This document shows, in pieces, positions 17,849 to 25,910 of a DNA stretch of 64,000 nucleotides (its first letter is position 1; the number at the start of each line of letters is the position of its first letter). Source of the DNA: an uncultured Verrucomicrobia subdivision 3 bacterium (GTDB lineage: Bacteria; Verrucomicrobiota; Verrucomicrobiia; Limisphaerales; UBA8199). Where the stretch lies: contig CAIWMU010000127.1 in assembly GCA_903913865.1 (NCBI GenBank), forward strand, positions 1 through 64,000. Direction: 5' to 3'. The notes under the pieces are model-generated. The model was not told the DNA's origin and did no database searches. It was given only the letters and a program-made list of their open reading frames with translations. The position numbers and the translations under genes were made by a program.

Positions 17849-18331
17849 ATGAAAAAGATAATGACTATTGCCGCCCTGGCCGTGGGCTGGGTGACGGCTT
17901 CTCAGGCGCAATTTGCCCTGGTGAGTGCGAGTTTGCGTCCGGCAGGGGCTTTTGTCCCTGTTTCGGGCACAAACCAGCAGTTCCGGCTGGAGGATTGCCG
18001 GATAGATCCGTTGGCGGGAGCGGTGGCTCCGGCCGGGTCAAATCGCTTCCAACTCACCGCAACACTAAGTCGCATTTACACCGATCCCAACCGGTCCGGG
18101 CCAAAGTTGGGGATCTCACTTGATCCGGGCTATCCTCTTGGCTTCTGTAATGTAAAGTGGACCGAGGATGAGATCACACGGGGTTACCACCTACAATCCT
18201 CCGGTAGCGCCAGTGTCCCTAATTGGCAAAACCTGCCCGTTCAGGCGAATGGGGGTATACGTACCGCCAGTTTTCCAAGCAGTCAGGTCTCCACTCAACG
18301 TCTTCAGTTTTTCCATCTCGTCAAACCTTGA
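17849..18331 (+). CDS. Small secreted protein of the duplicated cassette, copy 2
   Basis: 160 residues, differing from copy 1 at only about ten positions (for example GWVTAS for GWVTVS, LSRIYTD for LNRIYTD, RTASFPS for RSASFPS). Same signal peptide, same two cysteines and same FFHLVKP end. Near-identity of both protein and DNA indicates a recent duplication or ongoing gene conversion. Function unknown. The downstream collagen-like gene again begins 20 bp later. Confidence 0.8.
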   Translation: MKKIMTIAALAVGWVTASQAQFALVSASLRPAGAFVPVSGTNQQFRLEDCRIDPLAGAVAPAGSNRFQLTATLSRIYTDPNRSGPKLGISLDPGYPLGFCNVKWTEDEITRGYHLQSSGSASVPNWQNLPVQANGGIRTASFPSSQVSTQRLQFFHLVKP

Positions 18332-18351
18332 ATCTCAACACAAAAAATAGA

Positions 18352-19488
18352 ATGAAAATCAAAACAATCCTCCTTGGCCTCGGAGTCGCACTTCTGGCCG
18401 AACTGGCAAGTGCCCAGACCACAGCTTTCAACTTCACAGGTCAGTTGTCCGATGGTGGCTCACCCGCCAATGGCAACTACGACTTCAACTTTAGAATCTA
18501 TTCCGTTTCATCGGGAGGTTCCGAGGTTGCACCTGCAATTTCTGCTCCTTCCACACCGGTCAAGAACGGGGTGTTTTCCTCGATGCTTGATTATGGTGCC
18601 AATGTGTTCACCAATGGGGGCAATCTGTGGGTCCAGGCTGAGGTGCGGACAGCGGGAAGTGCCGGGGCTTTCGTGGCCCTCGGTCGCCAGCAACTCACTC
18701 CGGTGCCTTTCGCCCTTTATGCCCTAAAGGGAGTGCCTGGACCTCAAGGGCCAGCAGGCGCCCCGGGTGCTGCCGGAGCCCCTGGACCACAGGGGCCTCC
18801 CGGAACAGCAGAAACGGCTGGTTTGACCAATTACGCGAAATTGAATGTTCCGGATACTGCCGCTCAGGCCGGAGCTGTTCCGACTGTGGCAGGTGGGTTT
18901 ATTGTAGGCGTGACCGTCACTAACCAAGGGAACGGCTACGTGACGAATCCTGTGGTCAATGTTACTGACGCGACAGGAAGCGGAGCCGTGCTGACGCCGA
19001 TCGTCGTTAGCAGCAAAATTGTCGGGATTACTGTTTCAAACCCGGGGAGCGGCTATTCTGCGAATCCAACCATTTCCATTTCCGCACCACCGAGATATAC
19101 GAGGCAGACGTTTTCGAGTGATAATACATTTACAGGGACCACTGTTTTCGCGGGGCCGGTCGTTGGGGTGGTTCCAGCCTTTTCAACACCAACAGCTGTA
19201 GCAGTGGAGACTACCTACCAGGCGAATACTGCGGGGTTTTTGTGGGGAACGATGAACGTTGAAAATCGAGTGATTAATGGAAACTGGGTGTCTGGGGCTG
19301 CTACCATTTCACTCGGCGGGAGTCCGGCTGCGCTGGGGCAATATGTGTGCGCAACGGGCATTACTCCTAGCACTGGGTCTAGCCATAGTGTTCCGGTCTG
19401 TGTTCCGATTGGTAAGTCTATGTATTATCGGGTGACTGGTGTAAACTATTCAGCAACTTTATTTTTCACGCCGTTGACCCAGAATTAG
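18352..19488 (+). CDS. Collagen-like secreted modular protein, copy 2
   Basis: 378 residues. The first ~250 are nearly identical to copy 1: signal peptide, GQLSDGG module, nine-triplet Gly-X-Y stretch from residue 127 (last triplet GTA), and two GxGY repeats. After YTRQTF the sequence departs completely. The C-terminal ~125 residues (TYQANTAGFLWGTMNVENRV... ending LTQN) share nothing with copy 1 and carry two cysteines (YVCATG, VPVCVP). The conserved shaft with an exchanged tip suggests modular variation of a binding domain. A structured repeat follows 16 bp after the stop. Confidence 0.82.
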   Translation: MKIKTILLGLGVALLAELASAQTTAFNFTGQLSDGGSPANGNYDFNFRIYSVSSGGSEVAPAISAPSTPVKNGVFSSMLDYGANVFTNGGNLWVQAEVRTAGSAGAFVALGRQQLTPVPFALYALKGVPGPQGPAGAPGAAGAPGPQGPPGTAETAGLTNYAKLNVPDTAAQAGAVPTVAGGFIVGVTVTNQGNGYVTNPVVNVTDATGSGAVLTPIVVSSKIVGITVSNPGSGYSANPTISISAPPRYTRQTFSSDNTFTGTTVFAGPVVGVVPAFSTPTAVAVETTYQANTAGFLWGTMNVENRVINGNWVSGAATISLGGSPAALGQYVCATGITPSTGSSHSVPVCVPIGKSMYYRVTGVNYSATLFFTPLTQN

Positions 19489-19504
19489 GAAACGTGGACC
19501 TTGT

Positions 19505-19588
19505 AGGCCAATGGCCCGGCCCCATACCAACCTATGGCACCGCCATAGGAATTGGGTTTTGGAATAACCGGAGGGCTGAAGGCCCGGT
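19505..19588. repeat. 84-bp structured repeat, copy 2
   Basis: About 93% identical to 15105-15188, with CCTATGGC-ACC-GCCATAGG as its central hairpin. Same orientation as copy 1. Together they bracket the duplicated cassette. Confidence 0.85.
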
Positions 19589-19723
19589 GTCATAATGTGG
19601 ATTCGTGGCCGGAACCGATGGATCGAGCCTTCAGCCATCAAACCGTTTCAATGTCCAAATTCCTGGGTCGGTAGCCCAGGCGGGTATGGTTCGCACCTTC
19701 GGTGCTGAAAAGGGAAGTCGGGA

Positions 19724-19754
19724 TCTCAGCGTCTCAGCCTCTCTGCGCGATAAA
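19724..19754. repeat. Short periodic phrase repeat, CTCAGCGT type
   Basis: CTCAGCGT, CTCAGCCT, CTCTGCGC in succession, an 8-nt period. A second copy of the type is at 23320-23352. Confidence 0.7.
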
Positions 19755-19905
19755 TCCCCCCGGTGATTGAGTTGCCTGGGCGTCGTCCGGTTCCACGAGG
19801 CAGGGCTATTTTGTCACACCAACTTTTTGATGGATACGCCCCGGGGTGAATCGTGGTGGGTGGTTATGCGCTTGCTGCTGACGGGGGTGTGGCTACCCTT
19901 TCCGG

Positions 19906-20703
19906 GTGAAGTTGCTGTTCATAGCGGATATTGTGGGCCAGCCCGGGCGCCGGGCTGTGAGGGCGCTTGTCCCGGTGCTTCGGGAGCGCCATGGGTTGGA
20001 TTTTGTGATTGCGAATGGGGAGAACTCCGCCGGGGGATCGGGGATCACCGTGAAGACCGCCGGGGAACTGTTTGATTCGGGGGTGGATGTGATCACTTCC
20101 GGGGATCATTTGTGGGACCAGAAGGATGTGGTGGAACTGCTGAAGAAGGAGCCACGCTTTGTGCGGCCTTTGAACTATCCTGCGGATACGCCCGGGCAGG
20201 GGAGTGTTGTGATTGAAAAAAAGGGGCTGCCGCCGGTGGGGGTGATGAACCTTCAGGGGCGGACCTTCATGGCTGCGCTGGAAAATCCGTTCACCTGCGC
20301 CCTGCCGGAATTGGACAAGTTGCGGCTTCGCACGCGGATCATCTTTGTCGATTTCCATGCGGAGGCCACCTCTGAGAAGATCGCTTTTGCGAGGATGGTG
20401 GATGGCCAGGTGAGTGCGGTGGTGGGGACCCACACGCATGTGCAGACGGCGGATGAACAGATTTTTCCGGGTGGAACGGCTTTCCTGTGTGATGGGGGAT
20501 TCACCGGGCCGCATGAGAGTGTGATTGGCCGGGAGATTGAGCCGGTGCTCCGGCGGTTTCTCACACTGCAACCGCAGCGGTTCGAGGTGGCTCGTGACCG
20601 GATTTTTCTGCAGGGGGCGATGATAGAGGTGGATGACCAGTCTGGGCGGGCTGTGTCGATTGTCCGGGTTTCGGAGCCCTACAGCGAGGCGGCAACCCCG
20701 TGA
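19906..20703 (+). CDS. YmdB-family metallophosphoesterase
   Basis: 265 residues, of the TIGR00282/YmdB family; the Bacillus member hydrolyses 2',3'-cyclic nucleotides and affects biofilm genes. Metal-binding motifs in order: Asp8 (FIADIVGQPGR), GENSAGGSG (~39-47), SGDHLWD (~66-72), DFHAEATSEK (~148) and GTHTHVQTADE (~173-183). The usual GNH triplet reads GDH here. GTG start. Followed 22 bp later by xseA, so the two are probably co-transcribed; both deal with nucleic acid or nucleotide turnover. Confidence 0.88.
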   Translation: MKLLFIADIVGQPGRRAVRALVPVLRERHGLDFVIANGENSAGGSGITVKTAGELFDSGVDVITSGDHLWDQKDVVELLKKEPRFVRPLNYPADTPGQGSVVIEKKGLPPVGVMNLQGRTFMAALENPFTCALPELDKLRLRTRIIFVDFHAEATSEKIAFARMVDGQVSAVVGTHTHVQTADEQIFPGGTAFLCDGGFTGPHESVIGREIEPVLRRFLTLQPQRFEVARDRIFLQGAMIEVDDQSGRAVSIVRVSEPYSEAATP

Positions 20704-20725
20704 CGGGGGATGGATTTGATTTTTT

Positions 20726-22120
20726 GTGAAGAAACTGAAGTCACAGTGGGAATTCGGGGAATTGTTTCCGAGCGAGAAGCCCAAGGCATTGTCTGTCGGC
20801 GAGCTGACCGCGCAGATCAAGCGGACGCTTGAGAAGCAGGTCGGCAAGGTGCGCGTCTCCGGAGAGGTGACCAATTTCCGGGCGCAATCTTCCGGGCACA
20901 TGTATTTCTCGATCAAGGATGCCCAGGCCCAGTTGAGCTGTGTGCTGTTTCGTGGGGAGGCGCAGGCGGATCGATCCCTTATTCAGGAGGGGCGCAAGGT
21001 GGTGCTGGAAGGGGAGATCACCGTTTATGAACCCCGGGGCACCTACCAGTTGCGGGTGGCGCGGGTGGAGTTGGAGGGGGAGGGGGCGCTCCAGGCTGCT
21101 TTTGAGAAGTTGAAGGCGCGGCTCAAACTGGAGGGCCTTTTTGATGCGGCGCGCAAGCGGTCCCTGCCAGCCTTTCCGGAGAACATCGGGTTGGTGACAT
21201 CCCCCACGGGGGCGGCCATCAAGGATGTGCTGCATGCGATCGGCCGGCGCAATCCGGGCCTGCAGATCGTTCTGGCCCCGTGCCGTGTGCAGGGGGATGG
21301 GGCCAGCAGGGAGATTGCGGAAGCCATCCGGCTGCTCAACCGCTGGAATACAGAGGGGCGCGGCCAGCCCCTTGATTTGATCCTCGTGACACGGGGTGGC
21401 GGCAGTCTGGAGGACCTTTGGGCCTTCAACGAGGAGCCGGTGGCGCGCGCGATCTTTGAGTCCGCAATACCGGTTGTCTCGGGCGTGGGGCATGAGATCG
21501 ACTTCACCATCAGCGATTTTGTCGCCGATGTCCGTGCGGCAACCCCCACGGCGGCGGCGGAGATCATCACGGAAGGGGTCTATTCCAGCGTTGGGTTCAT
21601 CGAGGAGGCGCGGGACCGGATGTCAGTGCTTGCCGCGAGGCAGGTGGAGCGGAAGGTGGAGCGCCTCGAGCTTTTGCAGGACCGGCTGGCGCGGGTGCAT
21701 CCCCGCCGGCGGTTGGATGAATGGTTGCAGCGGCTGGATGACCTGGGTGGCGGCCTGAGCCGCTGTGTGCGGGTGGGGTTCAGGGAGCAGAAGACCCGGT
21801 TCACGCAGCTCGCGGAGCGTCTGGCCCGGGTGCGGCCTGCTGCGCAGCTGGCGCAGAAACGGGATTTGGTGACCCAGGAACAGCAACGACTGCAGGCAGC
21901 CATGCGGCATCGTTTTCAGATCCTCAACCAGCGGGTGTCAGCCGCCGGGACACAGTTGCGTCTGCTGGGGCCTGAGCAGGTGCTGGCCCGGGGCTATTCC
22001 ATCACCCGCGATGCCTCCACAGGTGAGGTGATACGGGACCCGGCACAGGTCGCGCCGGGCCAGGAAATCAAAACCCGGCTGCGAACCGGGGAGATCCGCA
22101 GCCGGGTGGAGACAAGTTAG
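20726..22120 (+). CDS. xseA: Exodeoxyribonuclease VII large subunit
   Basis: Large subunit of the ssDNA exonuclease that yields oligonucleotides. 464 residues: N-terminal OB-fold (~25-125; VRVSGEVTNFRAQSSGHMYF), the conserved catalytic core (~145-340; GLVTSPTGAAIKDVLH, VTRGGGSLEDLWAFN, SGVGHEIDFTISDFVADVRA) and a C-terminal coiled-coil region ending with a small beta part (LARGYSITRD). GTG start, 22 bp after the phosphoesterase. The small subunit gene xseB is not adjacent. Convergent with the next gene. Confidence 0.95.
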   Translation: MKKLKSQWEFGELFPSEKPKALSVGELTAQIKRTLEKQVGKVRVSGEVTNFRAQSSGHMYFSIKDAQAQLSCVLFRGEAQADRSLIQEGRKVVLEGEITVYEPRGTYQLRVARVELEGEGALQAAFEKLKARLKLEGLFDAARKRSLPAFPENIGLVTSPTGAAIKDVLHAIGRRNPGLQIVLAPCRVQGDGASREIAEAIRLLNRWNTEGRGQPLDLILVTRGGGSLEDLWAFNEEPVARAIFESAIPVVSGVGHEIDFTISDFVADVRAATPTAAAEIITEGVYSSVGFIEEARDRMSVLAARQVERKVERLELLQDRLARVHPRRRLDEWLQRLDDLGGGLSRCVRVGFREQKTRFTQLAERLARVRPAAQLAQKRDLVTQEQQRLQAAMRHRFQILNQRVSAAGTQLRLLGPEQVLARGYSITRDASTGEVIRDPAQVAPGQEIKTRLRTGEIRSRVETS

Positions 22121-22140
22121 TTTGGTTGCTGGGGACCTGA

Positions 22141-23034
22141 TCAGGCCTGATCCCACTGCTCCCGGAGGAGTTTTGCGGCGGCGGTGATCGACTTGCGGGG
22201 ATCCCCCTTGCAACCGCATTCCAGACTTACAAAGTTCTGGTATCCAATCACCTTGAGCCCGGTAAATCCGGACACGTAATTATCCCCCTCGTCCTCGCCC
22301 GGTATTTTCCGTTCCTTGCGGCTGGCGATGTGGACGTGCTGGAGGTATTTGCCTGCGGCAATGAAGGCGGCCATGTCGTTTGTTTCCTCCCAGGTCATGT
22401 GCCAGAAATCGCCCATCAGGCAGATGCCCGGGTTGTTGACGTCGTGGCAGATGGCTGCGGCATCCTCGACCTGGCGCAGGAAATGGCATTCACGCCGGTT
22501 CAGCGGTTCCAGAAGCAGGCGGGTGCCGGCCTTGTGTGCATGATCGCCCAGTTCAGGCAGGATCTTCAGGAGCAGTTCGCGGGATTGCTGGTGGCCGAGC
22601 TTGGTCTGGTCGTTGAAAGCGGGCACGACGATCATGCCGGTGGAACCGAGCGCGCCTGCGGCGGTCAGGATCTCCTTGATGGTCGTCATGGCCTTCTTCC
22701 GGACCTCCTCCTGCTCGGAGATCATGACCCCTTCAAATCCGGCGCAGATCGCGCTGATCTGCATTTTGCGCCCCTTGAGCGCGTTCTTGAATTCATCCAC
22801 CCGCTTCCCGAGACCGCCACCCCACGGTTCGATGGCTTCAAAGCCGAGGCCCTCGAGAAAATCCAGTTTCTCGGTAAGGGTCTTGCCGGGGGCGACCCCC
22901 TCCTGACAGGAGAGGCGCAGCCGGGCAGGGGTTGCGGGTTTGGGAATGTTTTGAGCCAGTGCGGTCGGGGCGATGGCGCCCAGCACTCCCGTGGCTGCGG
23001 AGAGGGTTAGGAAATGGCGGCGATTCAGCTTCAT
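22141..23034 (-). CDS. Exported TIM-barrel sugar isomerase/epimerase-like protein
   Basis: 297 residues with a Tat-like signal (NRRHFLTLSAATG at 4-16, cleavage after AQN). The mature protein is an AP-endonuclease-2-type TIM barrel, close to hydroxypyruvate isomerases and xylose-isomerase-like proteins: LLLEPLNRRE carries a metal-binding Glu, CLMGDFWHMTWEE an Asp/His pair, and HVHIASRKERKIPGEDE another His. Verrucomicrobiota and Planctomycetota encode many such exported paralogues, typically in sugar catabolism; the substrate is not inferable. Only 20 bp separate its end from xseA's. Confidence 0.85.
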   Translation of the reverse strand: MKLNRRHFLTLSAATGVLGAIAPTALAQNIPKPATPARLRLSCQEGVAPGKTLTEKLDFLEGLGFEAIEPWGGGLGKRVDEFKNALKGRKMQISAICAGFEGVMISEQEEVRKKAMTTIKEILTAAGALGSTGMIVVPAFNDQTKLGHQQSRELLLKILPELGDHAHKAGTRLLLEPLNRRECHFLRQVEDAAAICHDVNNPGICLMGDFWHMTWEETNDMAAFIAAGKYLQHVHIASRKERKIPGEDEGDNYVSGFTGLKVIGYQNFVSLECGCKGDPRKSITAAAKLLREQWDQA

Positions 23035-23117
23035 GAACCGTAATTTGGCAAATCCCCCTCCAAATTCAAACGGAAATGATGAGAGAGGATGAAAACCTGT
23101 GTGTGCGGGGAGGAGGG

Positions 23118-23142
23118 GTAATTAGGAATTAAGAATTGGGGA
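23118..23142. repeat. Short phrase repeat, AATTAGGAATTAAGAATT type
   Basis: GTAATTAGGAATTAAGAATT followed by GGGGA. Successive near-copies of the heptamer (G)AATTAG/AATTAAG. Confidence 0.6.
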
Positions 23143-23319
23143 TGGCTTTTGTGGAGGGGGGTGAGCCGGTTTGTCGTGGGGGGCAGGGCGGTCGCTTTTT
23201 GTAAACGACACCAAAAGACGAGGGCTGAAACCATCACTCATGTCACCCCCTGGACTATGGGCGATGGGTGGGGTGTCTCGATGGATGAACGTTGACCCCA
23301 TGGTGACCTGCTATTTCCC

Positions 23320-23352
23320 TCCTCTCCGCGTCTCTGCTTCTCTGCGCGGGAT
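23320..23352. repeat. Short periodic phrase repeat, CTCTGCG type
   Basis: CTCTCCGCG, TCTCTGCTT, CTCTGCGCG in succession. Related to 19724-19754 in the same orientation. Confidence 0.7.
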
Positions 23353-23359
23353 GCTTCCC

Positions 23360-24361
23360 TCACCCCCGGCGGTTGCGGATCCAGAAGACACCCTCCTCGC
23401 CGGATTGGGAGATCCATGACTGTTGCACCTCCATCCCGTGCCGGTTGAGCAGCGCCCCAAGAGTGGCCGGGGTGTGGCGATAGGAGAAGAAGAGGCGCAG
23501 TGCCTCCCCTTTGGCAAATGGGACCGGGTTGATCCCCATCGGGACGACCACATCCCGGTGCAGCCGGTAGCGGACGACAATCCGAAGGAGGGCAAGTTCA
23601 TCCTCGTCCCCTTCTATGGCAAACTCAAACTCCCCATCCTCATGCCGGAAACCCAGGTCCGAGAGGAAGAGCCAAAGCCATTCCCGGGTCAGCCGATTGT
23701 CGTATTGGGGGAGGATCTTGAGGCACCCCTGCGCATAATCGGGACCGGGCGCAAGATTTGCGCTGATCAGGAGTTCATCCCGGGGCCCTGTGAGGGTGGT
23801 CAGCAACGGGAGGATCTGGAGCGGTTCAAAATTCGGAATCATCCCGAAGAATGTGAACAGGCGGGGATCCCCGATGGATCCGGGGATTCCTGCCGCAGGC
23901 AACAGGGCAGGCAGATCCGGGGTCATGGCCAGGTCGCAGACGGCCATGGAAATGCGGTCGGCCGGGATGGTCTGCGAGGCGCATTGGCGGGCTGCCAGCA
24001 CCATGGCCGGGGAGACATCCACTGCCACATAGCTGGCGTCGATTCCCAGTCGGGTCAGGCGACTCAGCAGTTGGCTGTCCTTTTGGCCTCCGCCGCAGCC
24101 CAGACCGATGACCTGAGTTCGGGGCGGCTTCCAAAGTTGCAGCACCCCGTCAAAGGCCTGTTCATAAACCGTTGCACGATCGGGATCGGTTCGGGCCGGT
24201 GAATGGCCCTCGTGCAGTTCCAGCCACTTCTGGGTCTGCTTGTGGCCGTCGTAAAGGAACTTGTGGTTGATCCGGCGGGTTTGGAGGGAGTCCAGCAGGG
24301 ACGCCCGGACCGGGTCGGGAAACTGGCTGGGATGGAAAAGAATGCTGGCCGGGGTCATCAT
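23360..24361 (-). CDS. EgtD-like SAM-dependent methyltransferase (Methyltransf_33-type)
   Basis: About 333 residues from the tandem ATG at 24361. The sequence follows the histidine-specific methyltransferase family in outline: an N-terminal helical part with INHKFLYDGHKQTQKW, a SAM-binding VIGLGCGGGQKDS (84-96), an acidic end of strand 2 (YVAVDVSPAMVLAA), LFTFFGMIPNFEP in the position of EgtD's substrate-linked loop, and a C-terminal part ending FFSYRHTP...GVFWIRNR. No sulfoxide synthase (EgtB) is nearby, so ergothioneine synthesis is not implied and the substrate is open. The start lies 23 bp after the stop of the upstream REC protein, suggesting coupling. Confidence 0.65.
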   Translation of the reverse strand: MMTPASILFHPSQFPDPVRASLLDSLQTRRINHKFLYDGHKQTQKWLELHEGHSPARTDPDRATVYEQAFDGVLQLWKPPRTQVIGLGCGGGQKDSQLLSRLTRLGIDASYVAVDVSPAMVLAARQCASQTIPADRISMAVCDLAMTPDLPALLPAAGIPGSIGDPRLFTFFGMIPNFEPLQILPLLTTLTGPRDELLISANLAPGPDYAQGCLKILPQYDNRLTREWLWLFLSDLGFRHEDGEFEFAIEGDEDELALLRIVVRYRLHRDVVVPMGINPVPFAKGEALRLFFSYRHTPATLGALLNRHGMEVQQSWISQSGEEGVFWIRNRRG

Positions 24362-24383
24362 TCCCGCCCAGCGCGGAGGCCTG

Positions 24384-25844
24384 TCAGGGTTGGAGGTTGA
24401 GGGAGTCAAAGCTGGCGAGCAGGGATTCCGGGAGGTTCAGGAATGCATCCTCCTGCCGCTGGAGGATGAGACAGAGGGCGTGCTGATCGCGGCGTGCCGC
24501 CAGGCAGACGGAGAGCTTCTCGAAACGCCATTGGAGCCGGATCGGCGTCAGTTGGTGCTGGTGCAGGGAATCGGACGCCAGCAGGGCGCGGGCCAGCGTG
24601 CGCTCAATCTGCGGGGCGTCGGTGGCTCCATCAAGCGGCTGGCTGATGATATGGCGGTCGGGCATCCGGATCCCCCAGGCGATCAGACCGGGCAGGCGGG
24701 GGTGGTTTGCCAGCACGGCGCGGATTGCCAGCTCGTTCTGCGGGTTTGCAGGCCGGGGTTGGGCGGTCAGGTGCGGGGATGCCACCGGTTTGGAGGCATG
24801 GATTGACGGGGCGACGGGCTGACTGCGCACCATCAGCCGGATGTGGGGCTGGAGCAGAAATACGACACGTCCCTCGCCGGACAGAACCTCGAGCCGGTCA
24901 AACCTGCCGGATGGGAGGATGGATGAAATCTGATCAGCCTGTTGCGCCACGCTGGTGATGAGGCTGATCCGGCGTTCGGTATCGCAATTGCGGGCGTGCA
25001 GCACCTCCCCGGAGCCGGAGCAGAGAAGCATCTCGGTGGCATCTGCCGCCATGGAGCCGCCGGTCGGTGTGATGGTGGTGATTGGCAGGGATTGCAGCGC
25101 GTTCCTGATCATGCCGCTGTTCAGGAGGATCGCCCCCTCGTCCTTCAACCGTGCCGCCTCCAGCAGCAGATATTCGTAGTCCCCCGTGATGGTCCGGCGG
25201 GCTGGCTCCTGATAAACCAGGAAATTGAACTGGCCCCCGTGCAGGCCCAGCAGGCCAAAGAGTGCCACATCCCCAGAGATGTCACCGCATTCTGCGTGGA
25301 CGATCATTCCCTGGCAGATGTAAATCCTCCCCCGGGCGCCGCTGGTGAAGACTTCGAGAATGGAGTCTTTGCGGTTGAGACACTCGATCTGGAGCACCTC
25401 CTGCAGGCCGACCCTGCGCATCATCCCCTGAAAGCCGGTCTGGGGGGCGTTGTTGATGAGGGTGTCGAGGGCGCTGAACAGGGTTTCATACCCTGCCGCG
25501 TTGATGGGTTTTTCCAGAAACAGGGCCACTCCGTTCTCTGAGGCGGTTTTCCTGTGATCCCAGCCGCCCATACCGGTGAGCACCGCCGTTTGCTGGCCGG
25601 GATTTGTCAGCCGCAGCAGTTTTAGAAACTGCAGCCCGTCCATCACAGGCATTCCTATGTCCACCACCACCAGGTCCATCGAGACGTGACCCAAACGTTC
25701 CAGCGCCTGGGCATGGCTCGTCGCGGTGGCGATGCTCCATCTCCCTGCCGCCTTGGCGGTAAAGATGAGCTCCAATCCCGTCAAAAAGTCAGGATCGTCG
25801 TCAACAAACAAAACATTCTTCAGCTTGTAAGCGCTGCCCGGCAT
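24384..25844 (-). CDS. Response regulator with DUF4388 and a roadblock-like region
   Basis: 486 residues from the ATG at 25844 (a TTG four codons upstream is also in frame). Residues ~10-125 are a receiver domain: FVDDDPDFL, the phospho-acceptor Asp62 in VVVDIGMPVMDG, a TGM switch region and EKPI. Residues ~140-240 match DUF4388 (LQEVLQIECLNRKDSILEV, IVHAECGDISGDVALFGLL, GGQFNF), a module common in gliding and Deltaproteobacteria signalling proteins. Residues ~270-350 resemble a roadblock/LC7 dimerisation fold. The ~130-residue tail is unassigned. No kinase is adjacent. Role in signalling is inferred. Confidence 0.8.
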   Translation of the reverse strand: MPGSAYKLKNVLFVDDDPDFLTGLELIFTAKAAGRWSIATATSHAQALERLGHVSMDLVVVDIGMPVMDGLQFLKLLRLTNPGQQTAVLTGMGGWDHRKTASENGVALFLEKPINAAGYETLFSALDTLINNAPQTGFQGMMRRVGLQEVLQIECLNRKDSILEVFTSGARGRIYICQGMIVHAECGDISGDVALFGLLGLHGGQFNFLVYQEPARRTITGDYEYLLLEAARLKDEGAILLNSGMIRNALQSLPITTITPTGGSMAADATEMLLCSGSGEVLHARNCDTERRISLITSVAQQADQISSILPSGRFDRLEVLSGEGRVVFLLQPHIRLMVRSQPVAPSIHASKPVASPHLTAQPRPANPQNELAIRAVLANHPRLPGLIAWGIRMPDRHIISQPLDGATDAPQIERTLARALLASDSLHQHQLTPIRLQWRFEKLSVCLAARRDQHALCLILQRQEDAFLNLPESLLASFDSLNLQP

Positions 25845-25910
25845 GGTTGTGGACAAGTTGCAGGATGTAGGGCGTTTTGTCCAATGTTTCCCTAGACTCG
25901 CCCTGCTCCA

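Larger units (their letters stand above)
19489..19905. other. Intergenic region after the cassette
   Basis: 417 bp holding the second 84-bp repeat (19505-19588), a hairpin-rich stretch (19660-19712, GGTCGGTAGCCCAGGCGGG and CACCTTCGGTG), and a phrase repeat (19724-19754). No gene seen before the phosphoesterase start. Confidence 0.6.
23035..23359. other. Intergenic region with two phrase repeats
   Basis: 325 bp. Contains the AATTAGGAATT-type phrase (23118-23142) and the CTCTGCG-type phrase (23320-23352). No coding region seen. It is the upstream region of the TIM-barrel gene and the downstream region of the methyltransferase. Confidence 0.6.

Noticed and set aside
15853-19488. Prophage tail-fibre locus
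   Set aside because: The collagen-like proteins resemble fibres but have Sec signal peptides, and no capsid, terminase, tail or integrase genes are present.
438-23352. CRISPR array
   Set aside because: Repeats are 8-10 nt words or isolated palindromes; no regular 25-40 bp repeat-spacer pattern and no cas genes.
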